From: CAZSXS01 sp964611385
Lineage (GTDB): Bacteria; Bacillota; Clostridia; Lachnospirales; CAYPQA01
Direction of reading: 5' to 3'
Assembly: GCA_964611385.1 (NCBI GenBank)
Contig: CAZSXS010000015.1
Span: forward strand, 1-51,426
Length of the DNA: 51,426 bases
The first letter of the stretch is position 1, and every line of letters starts with the position of its first letter. Position numbers and translations under genes: made by a program. Shown in pieces: positions 43,504 to 51,426 of the stretch. Below the pieces are notes generated by a model. The model was given only the letters and a program-made list of their open reading frames with translations, made no database searches and was not told the DNA's origin.

Positions 43504-44124
43504 ATGAAGAATATTTCCAAACAAAGCTTAAAAAGGCTGCCCGTTTACCTAAATTACCTCAAATCCATCACCAAGGCCACCAATGAAAATATTTCAGCCA
43601 CCCTGATTGCCCAGGCCTTGCAGCTTAATGATGTGCAAGTGCGGAAAGACTTGGCCATGGTCTGTTCCTCGGGGAAGCCTAAGACTGGGTACCTCATTGC
43701 CGACTTGGTCAGAGACCTGGAAGAGTACTTGGGCTATAACGATACGGACGATGCCGTCCTGGTGGGCGCCGGTAAACTGGGTAAGGCCCTGATGGGCTAT
43801 GAAGGTTTTCTGAATTACGGCCTAAATATTCTTGTGGCTTTTGATGTGGATGAAAACATCATTGACGGCCGGAGAATTATGCCCTTGAGCCGGATCAAAG
43901 AACTGTGTGGCCGGCTGAATGTCCATATTGGTATCATTACCACCCCTGCTTCCTGTGCCCAGGAAGTCTGTAACTTACTGGTGGATAGCGGCATTACTGC
44001 CATCTGGAACTTTGCGCCCACACACTTGATTGTGCCTGAGGGCGTGCTGGTTCAAGATGAGGATATGGCTTCTTCACTGGCCTTGCTGTCACGCCATTTA
44101 AAGGAAAAAATGAATCAATTATAA
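43504..44124 (+). CDS. rex: Redox-sensing repressor Rex
   Basis: 206 residues: winged-helix DNA-binding N-terminus (KATNENISATLIAQALQLN, VQVRKDLA) and a Rossmann fold with VLVGAGKLGKALMGY that senses the NADH/NAD+ ratio. Rex represses fermentation genes such as adhE when NADH is low. It lies 13 bp upstream of adhE, so it probably controls its own operon. The start ATG 43504 follows a GAAAGGG-type site. Confidence 0.95.
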   Translation: MKNISKQSLKRLPVYLNYLKSITKATNENISATLIAQALQLNDVQVRKDLAMVCSSGKPKTGYLIADLVRDLEEYLGYNDTDDAVLVGAGKLGKALMGYEGFLNYGLNILVAFDVDENIIDGRRIMPLSRIKELCGRLNVHIGIITTPASCAQEVCNLLVDSGITAIWNFAPTHLIVPEGVLVQDEDMASSLALLSRHLKEKMNQL

Positions 44125-44137
44125 AGGAGAGATTTTT

Positions 44138-46744
44138 ATGCATTTCAACAAATTTGTTGAAATTGAAACCATTGAAAACTTAAATGAAGCCATCGTTCAA
44201 ATGCGGGAGATTCAAAAGGAATACGCAACTTTTTCCCAAGAACAAGTGGACAAAATTTTTAAGGAAGCTGCACTTGCAGCCAATAATAGCCGCATTAAGC
44301 TGGCCAAAATGGCTGTTGAAGAAACAGGCATGGGTATCGTTGAAGACAAAGTCATCAAGAATCACTACGCCTCCGAATACATTTACAATACCTATAAAGA
44401 TGCTAAAACCTGTGGTGTCATTGAAGAAGACAAGGCCTATGGCATTAAAAAGATTGCCGAGCCGGTAGGTGTTATCGCTGCCGTCATCCCCACCACCAAT
44501 CCCACCTCTACGGCCATCTTTAAAACCCTCCTGGCGCTCAAAACCAGAAATGCCATCATCATCAGCCCTCACCCCAGAGCCAAGAATAGCACCATTGCCG
44601 CTGCAAGAATTGTCCTGGAAGCCGCTGTGAAGGCCGGGGCCCCCGAAGGCCTCATCAACTGGATTCAGGTTCCCAGCTTAGAAATGTCCAATACCGTCAT
44701 GCGGGAAGCCGACTTGATTTTGGCAACCGGTGGCCCCGGTATGGTTAAGGCTGCTTATTCTTCCGGTAAACCAGCCATCGGCGTAGGCGCCGGTAACACC
44801 CCCGCCATCATCGACGACAGCGCTGACGTTAAGCTTGCTGTCAACTCCATCATCCTGTCCAAGACTTTTGATAACGGCATGATCTGTGCTTCCGAGCAGT
44901 CCGTTCTTGTTTTGGATTCCATCTATGAAGCTGTAAAGCAAGAGTTCAGCAAGAGAGGCTGCTACTTCCTTGACCCGGCTCAAACCGAAAAGGTAAGAAA
45001 GACCATCATTATTAACGGCGGCCTCAATGCGAAAATCGTTGGCCAGTCTGCACATAAGATCGCTACCTTGGCCGGAGTCTCTGTCCCGGTTGAAACCAAG
45101 ATCCTGATCGGTGAAGTTGAAAGCGTAGATTTAAGCGAGGAGTTCGCTCATGAAAAGCTCTCTCCGGTTTTAGCTATGTACAGAGTGAAAAACTTTGAAG
45201 AAGCCCTTGAAAAAGCAGATCGTCTCATTGAAGACGGCGGTTTCGGACATACAGCCTCCGTTTATCTGAATCCCGTGACCAGCCAAGCCAAACTGGATCA
45301 GTTCGCTGCCAAAATGAGAACCTGCCGTATCCTGTTGAACACCCCCTCCTCTCACGGCGGTATCGGTGATCTTTACAACTTTAAGCTGGCCCCCTCTTTG
45401 ACGCTGGGTTGCGGCTCCTGGGGCGGAAACTCCGTTTCCGAAAACGTGGGCGTCAAACATTTGTTAAACATCAAAACGGTTGCCGAAAGGAGAGAAAATA
45501 TGCTGTGGTTCAGAACGCCGGATAAAGTATACATGAAGAGAGGTTGCCTGCCGGTGGCGCTTGACGAATTGAAAAACGTCCTGGGCAAAAAGAGAGCCTT
45601 TGTGGTCACAGACAACTTCCTCTTTGAAAACGGGTACAGCAAATGCGTCACGGACAAACTGGACGAAATGGGCATCACCCACAGCACCTTCTTCGATGTT
45701 GCCCCCGATCCAACCCTGGCCTGTGCAAAGGAAGGCGCTGCGGCGATCCGTGCCTTTAAGCCTGACGTGATCATTGCCCTGGGCGGTGGTTCCGCTATGG
45801 ACGCAGCCAAAATCATGTGGGTGCTATACGAGCATCCTGAAGTGGACTTCATGGATATGGCTATGCGCTTTATGGATATACGCAAGCGTGTCTACACCTT
45901 CCCCAAGATGGGCGAAAAGGCTTACTTTATTGCCATCCCCACCACAGCGGGTACAGGCAGTGAGGTTACACCCTTTGCGGTTATCACAGACGAACAAAGC
46001 GGCGTAAAGTACCCCCTTGCAGACTACGAGCTGATGCCAAACATGGCCATTATTGATGCAGACTTAATGCTGGCTATGCCCAAGGGCTTGACCTCTGCTT
46101 CTGGTATTGATGCCATGACTCACGCCCTGGAAGCTTACGCCTCCATGCTGGCCACAGACTACACCGACGGTCTGGCGCTGAAGGCTCTTAAGCTCATCTT
46201 CGAGTATCTGCCTACCGCCTACGAAAAGGGTGCCACCGATCCCCTTGCCCGTGAAAAAATGGCCAACGCCTCCACCATTGCCGGTATGGCCTTTGCTAAC
46301 GCCTTCTTGGGCATCTGTCACTCCATGGCCCACAAGCTGGGTGCCTTCCTACACCTGCCCCACGGTGTAGCCAATGCCCTGATGATCAACGAAGTTATCA
46401 AATTTAACGCCAGCGAAGCCCCAGTCAAGATGGGAGCCTTCTCTCAGTATGACCATCCTCACACCCTGTCACGCTATGCGGAAGTCGCCGATGCTCTTGG
46501 CCTTTCCGGCAAGACCGAGCAAGAAAAGATGGATAGTCTCCTGAAAGCCATCGACGAGCTGAAAGCCAAGGTTGGCATTAAAAAGAGCATCAAAGACTAC
46601 GGCATAGACGAAAAGCACTTCCTTGAAGTGTTGGACGAAATGACGGAGCAGGCCTTTGACGATCAATGCACGGGGGCAAATCCAAGATATCCGTTAATGA
46701 GTGAGATGAAGCAACTGTATTTGAATGCCTACTACGGCAATTAA
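44138..46744 (+). CDS. adhE: Bifunctional acetaldehyde-CoA / alcohol dehydrogenase
   Basis: 868 residues, the usual AdhE size. The N-terminal CoA-acylating aldehyde dehydrogenase (1 to about 440) has its catalytic Cys in NGMICASEQ. The C-terminal iron-type alcohol dehydrogenase (about 450-868) has GGGSAMDAAK, PTTAGTGSEVTPFA and the His ligands in HSMAHKLG and HLPHGVANA. It makes ethanol from acetyl-CoA and reoxidises two NADH. Codon use is GC-richer than in the chemosensory genes, as expected for a highly expressed gene. Confidence 0.98.
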   Translation: MHFNKFVEIETIENLNEAIVQMREIQKEYATFSQEQVDKIFKEAALAANNSRIKLAKMAVEETGMGIVEDKVIKNHYASEYIYNTYKDAKTCGVIEEDKAYGIKKIAEPVGVIAAVIPTTNPTSTAIFKTLLALKTRNAIIISPHPRAKNSTIAAARIVLEAAVKAGAPEGLINWIQVPSLEMSNTVMREADLILATGGPGMVKAAYSSGKPAIGVGAGNTPAIIDDSADVKLAVNSIILSKTFDNGMICASEQSVLVLDSIYEAVKQEFSKRGCYFLDPAQTEKVRKTIIINGGLNAKIVGQSAHKIATLAGVSVPVETKILIGEVESVDLSEEFAHEKLSPVLAMYRVKNFEEALEKADRLIEDGGFGHTASVYLNPVTSQAKLDQFAAKMRTCRILLNTPSSHGGIGDLYNFKLAPSLTLGCGSWGGNSVSENVGVKHLLNIKTVAERRENMLWFRTPDKVYMKRGCLPVALDELKNVLGKKRAFVVTDNFLFENGYSKCVTDKLDEMGITHSTFFDVAPDPTLACAKEGAAAIRAFKPDVIIALGGGSAMDAAKIMWVLYEHPEVDFMDMAMRFMDIRKRVYTFPKMGEKAYFIAIPTTAGTGSEVTPFAVITDEQSGVKYPLADYELMPNMAIIDADLMLAMPKGLTSASGIDAMTHALEAYASMLATDYTDGLALKALKLIFEYLPTAYEKGATDPLAREKMANASTIAGMAFANAFLGICHSMAHKLGAFLHLPHGVANALMINEVIKFNASEAPVKMGAFSQYDHPHTLSRYAEVADALGLSGKTEQEKMDSLLKAIDELKAKVGIKKSIKDYGIDEKHFLEVLDEMTEQAFDDQCTGANPRYPLMSEMKQLYLNAYYGN

Positions 46745-46758
46745 GGAGGGAACGAAAC

Positions 46759-47508
46759 ATGAAACTGGAAAAAGTAATCGCAGTCCGAACCGCCAAAACC
46801 ATCTACAGGGACGGAGACAAGGTCATCAAGGTATTTGACAGCAGCTACCCCAAGTCGGATGTACTGAACGAGGCCTTGAACCAAGCCCGAGTTGAGGAAG
46901 CGGGGCTACCAGTACCAAAGCTGATGGAAGTCACCACAATAGACGACAAGTGGGCCATCGTAAACGAGTACATTCAGGGCAAGACCTTAGCACAGCTCAT
47001 GGAAGAAAACCCAGACAAAAGAGACGAGTATCTGAACCGTTTTGTCAATCTACAACTACAGATACACAGCAAAAAGGCCCCCCTGTTGGGCAAACTCAGA
47101 GACAAGATGAGTCGCAAGATCACAGAGACCAGCTTAGACGCAACCACCCGCTACGAGCTACATACGCGGCTGGAATCCATGCCCAAGCACAACAAGATCT
47201 GTCACGGCGACTTCAACCCAGGGAACATCATCTGCGGGGACAACGGGCAAGACTACATCATTGACTGGGCACACGCCACCCAGGGTAACGCCAGTGCCGA
47301 CGCAGCACGGACCTACTTATTATTCTGGCTGGCAGGCGACATTGATACAGCCGAAAAATATTTGAACTTATTCTGCAAGCAAAGCGACACCGCCAAGCAA
47401 TACGTACAAAAATGGCTTCCCATCGTAGCCGCCTCTCAATCGGTAAAGGGCAAGCCGGAGGAAAGAGAGTTTCTACTTCACTGGATCGACATTGCCGATT
47501 ACGAATAG
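46759..47508 (+). CDS. Phosphotransferase family protein (APH fold)
   Basis: 249 residues. An N-terminal lobe with VIAVRTAKTIYRDGDKVIKVF (nucleotide-binding beta strands and Lys), catalytic loop KICHGDFNPGNII and the metal-binding IIDWAHAT. This is the short APH-type kinase often linked to housekeeping operons. The substrate is unknown and its place between adhE and a redox protein makes antibiotic resistance unlikely. It starts 12 bp after adhE behind AAGGAGG, so it is probably co-transcribed. Confidence 0.8.
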   Translation: MKLEKVIAVRTAKTIYRDGDKVIKVFDSSYPKSDVLNEALNQARVEEAGLPVPKLMEVTTIDDKWAIVNEYIQGKTLAQLMEENPDKRDEYLNRFVNLQLQIHSKKAPLLGKLRDKMSRKITETSLDATTRYELHTRLESMPKHNKICHGDFNPGNIICGDNGQDYIIDWAHATQGNASADAARTYLLFWLAGDIDTAEKYLNLFCKQSDTAKQYVQKWLPIVAASQSVKGKPEEREFLLHWIDIADYE

Positions 47509-47521
47509 GAGGACGCAGCAC

Positions 47522-47764
47522 ATGATTAAAGTATCAATTTGCATCGGAAGTTCCTGTCACCTGAAAGGTTCACGTCAAATTGTAGAAGAGCTACAATTTC
47601 TGGTCGCTGAGCACTCGCTCAAAGACAAGGTAGAGCTTTCTGGAAAGTTCTGCATGGGAAACTGTCAAAATGGTGTATCCGTTAAGGTAAACGACGAGAT
47701 TCACTCTTTATCACCTGACAAGACGAAAGAATTTTTTAACAATCAGATTTTAACGAGAGTTTAA
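47522..47764 (+). CDS. Thioredoxin-like [2Fe-2S] ferredoxin domain protein
   Basis: 80 residues with the NuoE-type 2Fe-2S pattern: ICIGSSCHLKGS at the N-terminus and FCMGNCQNGV in the second half, giving four Cys. Such small proteins accompany [FeFe]-hydrogenases and NADH-linked electron transfer. The ATG at 47522 follows AGGAGGA; the longer frame from 47492 overlaps the previous gene and is less likely. The stop codon coincides with the left end of repeat copy B. Confidence 0.85.
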   Translation: MIKVSICIGSSCHLKGSRQIVEELQFLVAEHSLKDKVELSGKFCMGNCQNGVSVKVNDEIHSLSPDKTKEFFNNQILTRV

Positions 47765-47882
47765 AGATAAAAAACCTTGGGGGAGGGAAGGGGAAACTTT
47801 TTTCAAACGGCGAAAAAAGTTTCCCCTTCCCTCCCCCAATCCCCCTCCTTTCCCCTTCAAAAAAGCCGGACGTTGGGAAGGG
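47760..47882. repeat. Intergenic hairpin element, copy B
   Basis: A 28-bp perfect stem (47777-47804 with 47812-47839) closes on loop AAACGGC. The left end TTTAAAG at 47760-47766 includes the ferredoxin-like gene stop TAA. The right tail has TTCAAAAAAGCCGGACG. It is in the same orientation as copy A. Confidence 0.9.
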
Positions 47883-48137
47883 CCATGATGTACGGGCGAA
47901 CCGGGTGCTCACGTTGATGGAGCCTCGAACGGAAAATAGGTTTTCATGCGTCGGATATTTTTCTTTAAAGGTGTTCATTGCAGTCTTCGAAAGTTAGTAC
48001 TGAAAACTCTCCCTTGGTGAAAATCATGCAAAGCATACATACAAAACCAAACACAAACCTTAAACCCAAACCTAAAAAGCAAACAACCCAACCCACGAAA
48101 CTAAGGGTTCAAATAGATAAAATTCATTACTAAGAAA
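47883..48137. other. Non-coding spacer between copies B and C
   Basis: Coding is not evident and composition is A-rich near 48030-48110 with many AAACC-type runs. It lies inside a pair of inverted elements B and C. Confidence 0.5.
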
Positions 48138-48280
48138 ACAACCCCCCAATTCCAGGCTTTTTGAAAAGGGAAGGATGGGGGTGGTGGGGTGAACCAACAA
48201 GTTGGTTCTGGGAAGGGAAAAACTTTTTTGCCGTTTGAAAAAAGTTTTTCTCTCCTTTCCCCATGGTCTTAATCTTTAAA
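48138..48280. repeat. Intergenic hairpin element, copy C (inverted)
   Basis: The orientation is opposite to copies A and B. The tail (GGCTTTTTGAAAAGG, about 48155-48169) comes first, then an extra small hairpin GAACCAAC/GTTGGTTC (48191-48208), then the shortened core stem AAAAACTTTTTT (48218-48229 with 48238-48249) around GCCGTTTG. The left end CTTTAAA (48274-48280) abuts the hydS ribosome binding site. Confidence 0.85.
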
Positions 48281-48294
48281 AAGAGAGGTGCTTC

Positions 48295-49965
48295 ATGGCA
48301 GAGTGCTTGGGGCTGAAAAAGAGTAATTGTAAGAATTGTTATAAGTGTATCCGGAATTGCCCGGTCAAATCTATCCGGTTTGCTGAGGGTAGAGCCCAAA
48401 TCGTAGAGGACGAGTGTATTCTCTGTGGACAGTGCTTTGTGGTCTGCCCCCAAAATGCTAAGTTTATTCGTGATGACCTCGGTATAGCGAAACAGCTCCT
48501 CCGAGATGAACAGAAAGTCGTGCTGAGCCTCGCACCTTCCTTTGTGGCTGCCTTTGGCGCTTCCTTTCAGTCCTTGAGAGTTGCCTTGAAGAAATTGGGC
48601 TTTTTTGAGGTTGAGGAAACGGCTGTGGGCGCAACCATCGTTAAGAAAGAATATGAAAATTTGATCCGTAAAAATGAACATAAGATCCTGATCTCTTCTT
48701 GCTGCCATTCCGTTAATGTCCTGGTCGAAAAGTATTTCCCAGAGGCCGTCCAATACCTAGCCCCTGTGCTTACGCCTATGCTGGTCCATGGACGTGACCT
48801 GAAGGCACGCTACCAGGACGCCAAAATCGTCTTTGCTGGCCCTTGTATTTCCAAAAAAGCTGAGGCCGAAAAGTACCCCGATGCAGTGGATTGCGTGTTG
48901 ACCTTTGAGGAGCTCAATCGTTGGCTGAAGAGTGAAGGCGTTGAAATTATAGATATACCAGAGGAAACCGATGACCATACAAGAGCAAGATTCTTCCCCG
49001 TTACCGGTGGTATTATAAAAACCATGGATACCATCGATGACTGGAGCTATTATAGCGCAGACGGGGTTGAAAATTGTATCCAGATCATCAAGGGCCTTCG
49101 GGACGAAAAACCAGAACGCTGCTTTATTGAACTTTCTGCCTGTATCGGCAGCTGTGTGGGCGGTCCCGCCACGGATAAAGACCCTTCCCCTGTGAAGGAT
49201 TATTTAAGCGTCAGTCGCTATGCCCGTGCAAAAGATTTTGTGGTCAGTGACCTGAGCCCGGACCAAACCCGAAGAAGCTTTGCTTTCACCGGTACTGCAA
49301 GAAAAAGACCCGGCGGACAAAGTGTGGAAGAGATTTTGAAAAAAATGGGAAAGACAAAGCCTGAACATGAGTTAAACTGCGGAACCTGCGGCTATAATAC
49401 TTGCCGGGATAAGGCCATCGCCATTTACCAGGGCAATGCCGACCTAAGCATGTGCTTGCCCTTCATTAAGGAACGGGCGGAATCCTTTTCCGATCAGATT
49501 ATTAAAAATTCGCCCAACGCCATCATCGTGGCCAACGAAGCCCTGGAAATTCAGCAGATCAATGAATCGGCCTTGCGTATCCTGGGCATTCGAAGCGCAG
49601 AGGACGTAGTCGGAGCGCAATTGATCCGCATTATGGAGGCTGAAGATTTTATCAAGGTCTTTGAAAGTGGTAAGGACATTCATAATAAATATACCTACCT
49701 GGCTGAGTACGGGAAGTACGTGGAACAGACCATTCTGTACGATCAGGAGTTTAATATCTATATCTGTATTATGCGTGACGTGACGGATGTGCAGACCGAG
49801 CGAGAGAAAAAAGATAAGATCAGCCGCCAGACGGTAGAAATCGCCGATCAGGTGGTGGAAAAGCAAATGCGGGTCGTGCAGGAAATCGCCTATCTGTTGG
49901 GTGAAACCACTGCCGAAACCAAAATTGCGCTGACGAAGCTGAAGGAGTCCTTGAAATATGAATAG
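48295..49965 (+). CDS. hydS: Sensory [FeFe]-hydrogenase with PAS domain (HydS, group C type)
   Basis: 556 residues. Two [4Fe-4S] ferredoxin motifs (Cys12/15/18/22 and Cys41/44/47/51), an H-cluster domain with ISSCCHSV (Cys136-137), GPCISKK (Cys184) and SACIGSCVGG (Cys283, Cys287), a further four-Cys cluster (362, 365, 370, 387: CGTCGYNTC), a PAS domain about 400-505 and a coiled C-terminus. All H-cluster Cys ligands are present. Group C enzymes of this type are thought to sense H2 or redox state. It begins just after element copy C and overlaps the phosphatase gene by 8 bp. Confidence 0.93.
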   Translation: MAECLGLKKSNCKNCYKCIRNCPVKSIRFAEGRAQIVEDECILCGQCFVVCPQNAKFIRDDLGIAKQLLRDEQKVVLSLAPSFVAAFGASFQSLRVALKKLGFFEVEETAVGATIVKKEYENLIRKNEHKILISSCCHSVNVLVEKYFPEAVQYLAPVLTPMLVHGRDLKARYQDAKIVFAGPCISKKAEAEKYPDAVDCVLTFEELNRWLKSEGVEIIDIPEETDDHTRARFFPVTGGIIKTMDTIDDWSYYSADGVENCIQIIKGLRDEKPERCFIELSACIGSCVGGPATDKDPSPVKDYLSVSRYARAKDFVVSDLSPDQTRRSFAFTGTARKRPGGQSVEEILKKMGKTKPEHELNCGTCGYNTCRDKAIAIYQGNADLSMCLPFIKERAESFSDQIIKNSPNAIIVANEALEIQQINESALRILGIRSAEDVVGAQLIRIMEAEDFIKVFESGKDIHNKYTYLAEYGKYVEQTILYDQEFNIYICIMRDVTDVQTEREKKDKISRQTVEIADQVVEKQMRVVQEIAYLLGETTAETKIALTKLKESLKYE

Positions 49966-51127
49966 GCTTTGTACGGACGTAGGCTATTTGAGCTTAAATA
50001 AATATGGGGAACAACTTTGCGGGGATCATGTGGATATTCTGTCCGACGAAAACTCCGTGGTGGCTGTCTTGGCTGACGGTCTTGGCAGCGGGGTAAAGGC
50101 TAGTATCCTTTCCACCCTGACCTCAAAGATACTCTCCACCATGCTGTCCCAAAACATCCGCGTAGAGGACTGTATCCGGACCGTAGCCGCCACCCTGCCA
50201 GTTTGCTCCGTGCGGGGTATGGCCTATTCCACCTTTAGCATCCTCCGGATCGAAAACGCCGAATATGCGGAGATCATTCAATACGACAACCCCCATGTGA
50301 TCCTATTACGAAAGGGCAAGCATGTGGAGTTTCCCAAAGAAACTCTAGTAATAGACAACAAGACCATTTATGTATCAAAAATCCCCATCTTTGAGGATGA
50401 TGTCTTCATCGCTGTCAGCGACGGAGCCGTTCATGCCGGAGTGGGGAGCAGTCTAAATTTCGGCTGGTTGCGGGAGGATATCATTCACTTTACGGAGGGG
50501 CTATACGACAAGAGCTATTCGGCTAAGACCCTGACCACACTGTTGCTGGAGCAATGCAACAGCCTATACGGTGGCAAGCCTGGCGACGACACCACGGTCT
50601 GCACCCTAAAAATTCGCAGCCGTGAGCCCATGAACTTAATGATCGGCCCACCGGCCAACCCAGGGGACGTAAACAAAATGATGGCACTGTTCTTCAGCAA
50701 AATGGGTAAGCACATCGTCTGTGGGGGCACCACCTCTAGTCTGGCGGCGGAGTTTCTAAAGAAGCCCATCATAAGCGAACTCGACTTCATAGACCCAGAA
50801 ATCCCGCCCATTGCCAGGCTGGAAGGCGTAGATCTAGTCACCGAAGGAGTCATCACCATCAACAAGGTACTCTCCTACGCCAAGAGCTATTTAGCCGACA
50901 ACCAGCACTACACAGACTGGAGTTACAAGCAAGACGGAGCCTCCCTCATTGCAAAGCTTTTATTTGAGGAAGCCACAGACATCAACTTCTACGTCGGTCG
51001 AGCCGTCAACCCCGCCCACCAAAATCCAAATCTCCCCATCAACTTCAACATCAAAATGCGGCTAGTTGAAGAGCTTTCTGACTGTTTAAAAAAGATGGGA
51101 AAAAGAATAAAAGTGAGTTATTTTTAA
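49958..51127 (+). CDS. SpoIIE/PP2C-type serine phosphatase with unknown C-terminal domain
   Basis: 389 residues. The first 215 or so residues form a PP2C-like phosphatase with metal-binding Asp motifs VLADGLGSG, VSDGAVHAG and GDDTTVC. The remaining 170 residues are a separate domain (starting MNLMIGPPANPGD, with HIVCGGTTSSLAAEFL) that I do not assign. Genes of this kind are a known companion of HydS-type hydrogenases, so H2 sensing is probably coupled to protein dephosphorylation. The stop TAA (51125-51127) lies in the left end of repeat copy E. Confidence 0.88.
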   Translation: MNRLCTDVGYLSLNKYGEQLCGDHVDILSDENSVVAVLADGLGSGVKASILSTLTSKILSTMLSQNIRVEDCIRTVAATLPVCSVRGMAYSTFSILRIENAEYAEIIQYDNPHVILLRKGKHVEFPKETLVIDNKTIYVSKIPIFEDDVFIAVSDGAVHAGVGSSLNFGWLREDIIHFTEGLYDKSYSAKTLTTLLLEQCNSLYGGKPGDDTTVCTLKIRSREPMNLMIGPPANPGDVNKMMALFFSKMGKHIVCGGTTSSLAAEFLKKPIISELDFIDPEIPPIARLEGVDLVTEGVITINKVLSYAKSYLADNQHYTDWSYKQDGASLIAKLLFEEATDINFYVGRAVNPAHQNPNLPINFNIKMRLVEELSDCLKKMGKRIKVSYF

Positions 51128-51189
51128 AGAATATAAAACCCACCCCCCTCCCTCCACCTTTCAAAAAAGCCGAACATGGGGTTGTTTTG
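51123..51189. repeat. Intergenic element, copy E lacking the hairpin
   Basis: The left end (TTAAAGAATATAAAACC, from 51124) and right tail (CCTTTCAAAAAAGCCGAACATGG) are present, but the central stem is absent. The left end overlaps the phosphatase stop codon, as copy B does with its gene. Confidence 0.75.
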
Positions 51190-51269
51190 AATAAATTGTT
51201 TTAAAGATATGGGATGTTTTTTGTTATTGTATTGATCATAATTTTAACCATATAATTTTTATTCACATA

Positions 51270-51398
51270 TAAAAAACCCCCCACCCGTTCCCGGCTTTTT
51301 GAAAAGGGAAGGAAGGGGGTGTGGGGGAAGGAAGGTAAAAACTTTTTCGCCGTTTGAAAAAGTTTTTCCCTCCCTTCCCCCACGGTTTTAATCCTTAA
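51270..51398. repeat. Intergenic hairpin element, copy D (inverted)
   Basis: The stem 51321-51348 with 51356-51383 has 28 bp with two mismatches around loop GCCGTTT, the complement of the copy A and B loop. The tail CGGCTTTTTGAAAAGGG is at about 51292-51308. The left end CCTTAA at 51393-51398 lies next to the ribosome binding site of the last gene. With copy E it forms an inverted pair. Confidence 0.9.
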
Positions 51399-51418
51399 GG
51401 TTTTATTAGGAGGTCATT

Positions 51419-51426
51419 ATGCGAAA
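51419..51426 (+). CDS. Start of a gene cut by the window edge
   Basis: ATG at 51419 follows TAGGAGG (51408-51414) with normal spacing, so a gene begins here. Only Met-Arg and part of a third codon are visible. Its place after hydS and the phosphatase makes a hydrogenase subunit or maturation gene a reasonable guess, but nothing in the visible bases shows this. Confidence 0.5.

Noticed and set aside
36780..51398. CRISPR array from the recurring hairpin elements
   Set aside because: The copies are single, lie kilobases apart, occur in both orientations and have no spacer-repeat pattern or cas genes.

Overview
The window reads as a chromosomal segment of an obligately anaerobic, fermentative Firmicute, most likely class Clostridia. 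The evidence is strong AGGAGG-type ribosome binding sites with many TTG starts, Rex-AdhE fermentation genes, a sensory [FeFe]-hydrogenase, a Bce-type antimicrobial-peptide detoxification module, an intramembrane-sensing kinase and T-rich intrinsic terminators. No genus can be named from sequence alone. No rRNA, tRNA, CRISPR array or intact insertion sequence was seen.

Layout. 0.3-2.0 kb: a CorA-type divalent-cation transporter and a zinc-dependent phospholipase-C-like protein. 2.4-13.4 kb: one compact chemosensory operon, cheA-cheW-cheR-cheB, then a membrane protein with degenerate GGDEF and apparently intact EAL domains, then two methyl-accepting chemoreceptors. It has no separate cheY. 13.4-16.4 kb, minus strand: an amidohydrolase, a SEC-C methionine aminopeptidase, a stand-alone AraC-type HTH protein and a PlsC-type acyltransferase. 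16.6-19.0 kb: a broken pair of ABC exporter genes, joined by an internal deletion and also frameshifted. 19.0-25.7 kb: an RsgA-like GTPase behind a probable leader-peptide attenuator, two small-molecule-kinase-like proteins, and purC-purB-purA with a promoter and palindrome upstream.

26-31 kb: a GH105-type hydrolase, a trans-sulfuration PLP enzyme, several gene remnants and a GmhA-like SIS protein. 29.7-33.8 kb, minus strand: a probable metal-response locus. It encodes an OmpR-type regulator, a kinase whose extracytoplasmic domain carries CxxCH, a secreted Gly/Tyr-rich protein with two Cys, and an HMA + SafE-like membrane + cupredoxin-like fusion. 34-38.7 kb, minus strand: a complete BceRSAB-type module. 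38.7-43.1 kb, minus strand: a hydantoinase/oxoprolinase-family protein, an alpha/beta hydrolase and a URO-D-fold methyltransferase. 43.5-51.1 kb: rex, adhE, a phosphotransferase, a 2Fe-2S thioredoxin-like ferredoxin, a HydS-type sensory hydrogenase with a PAS domain, a SpoIIE/PP2C phosphatase, and the first codons of another gene.

The most unusual feature is a family of about 120-145 bp intergenic elements at 36.8, 47.8, 48.2 and 51.3 kb, plus a copy at 51.13 kb lacking its hairpin and a weak fragment at 43.45 kb. Full copies carry a 27-28 bp purine/pyrimidine stem with the same 7-base loop, a conserved TTAAAG-type left end and a conserved CAAAAAAGCCGG-type right tail. The left end sits either on a stop codon or next to the ribosome binding site of the following gene. 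Two further signals stand out: tandem 11-bp repeats upstream of the Gly-rich secreted protein, and 13-bp direct repeats at 21-bp spacing before the broken exporter.
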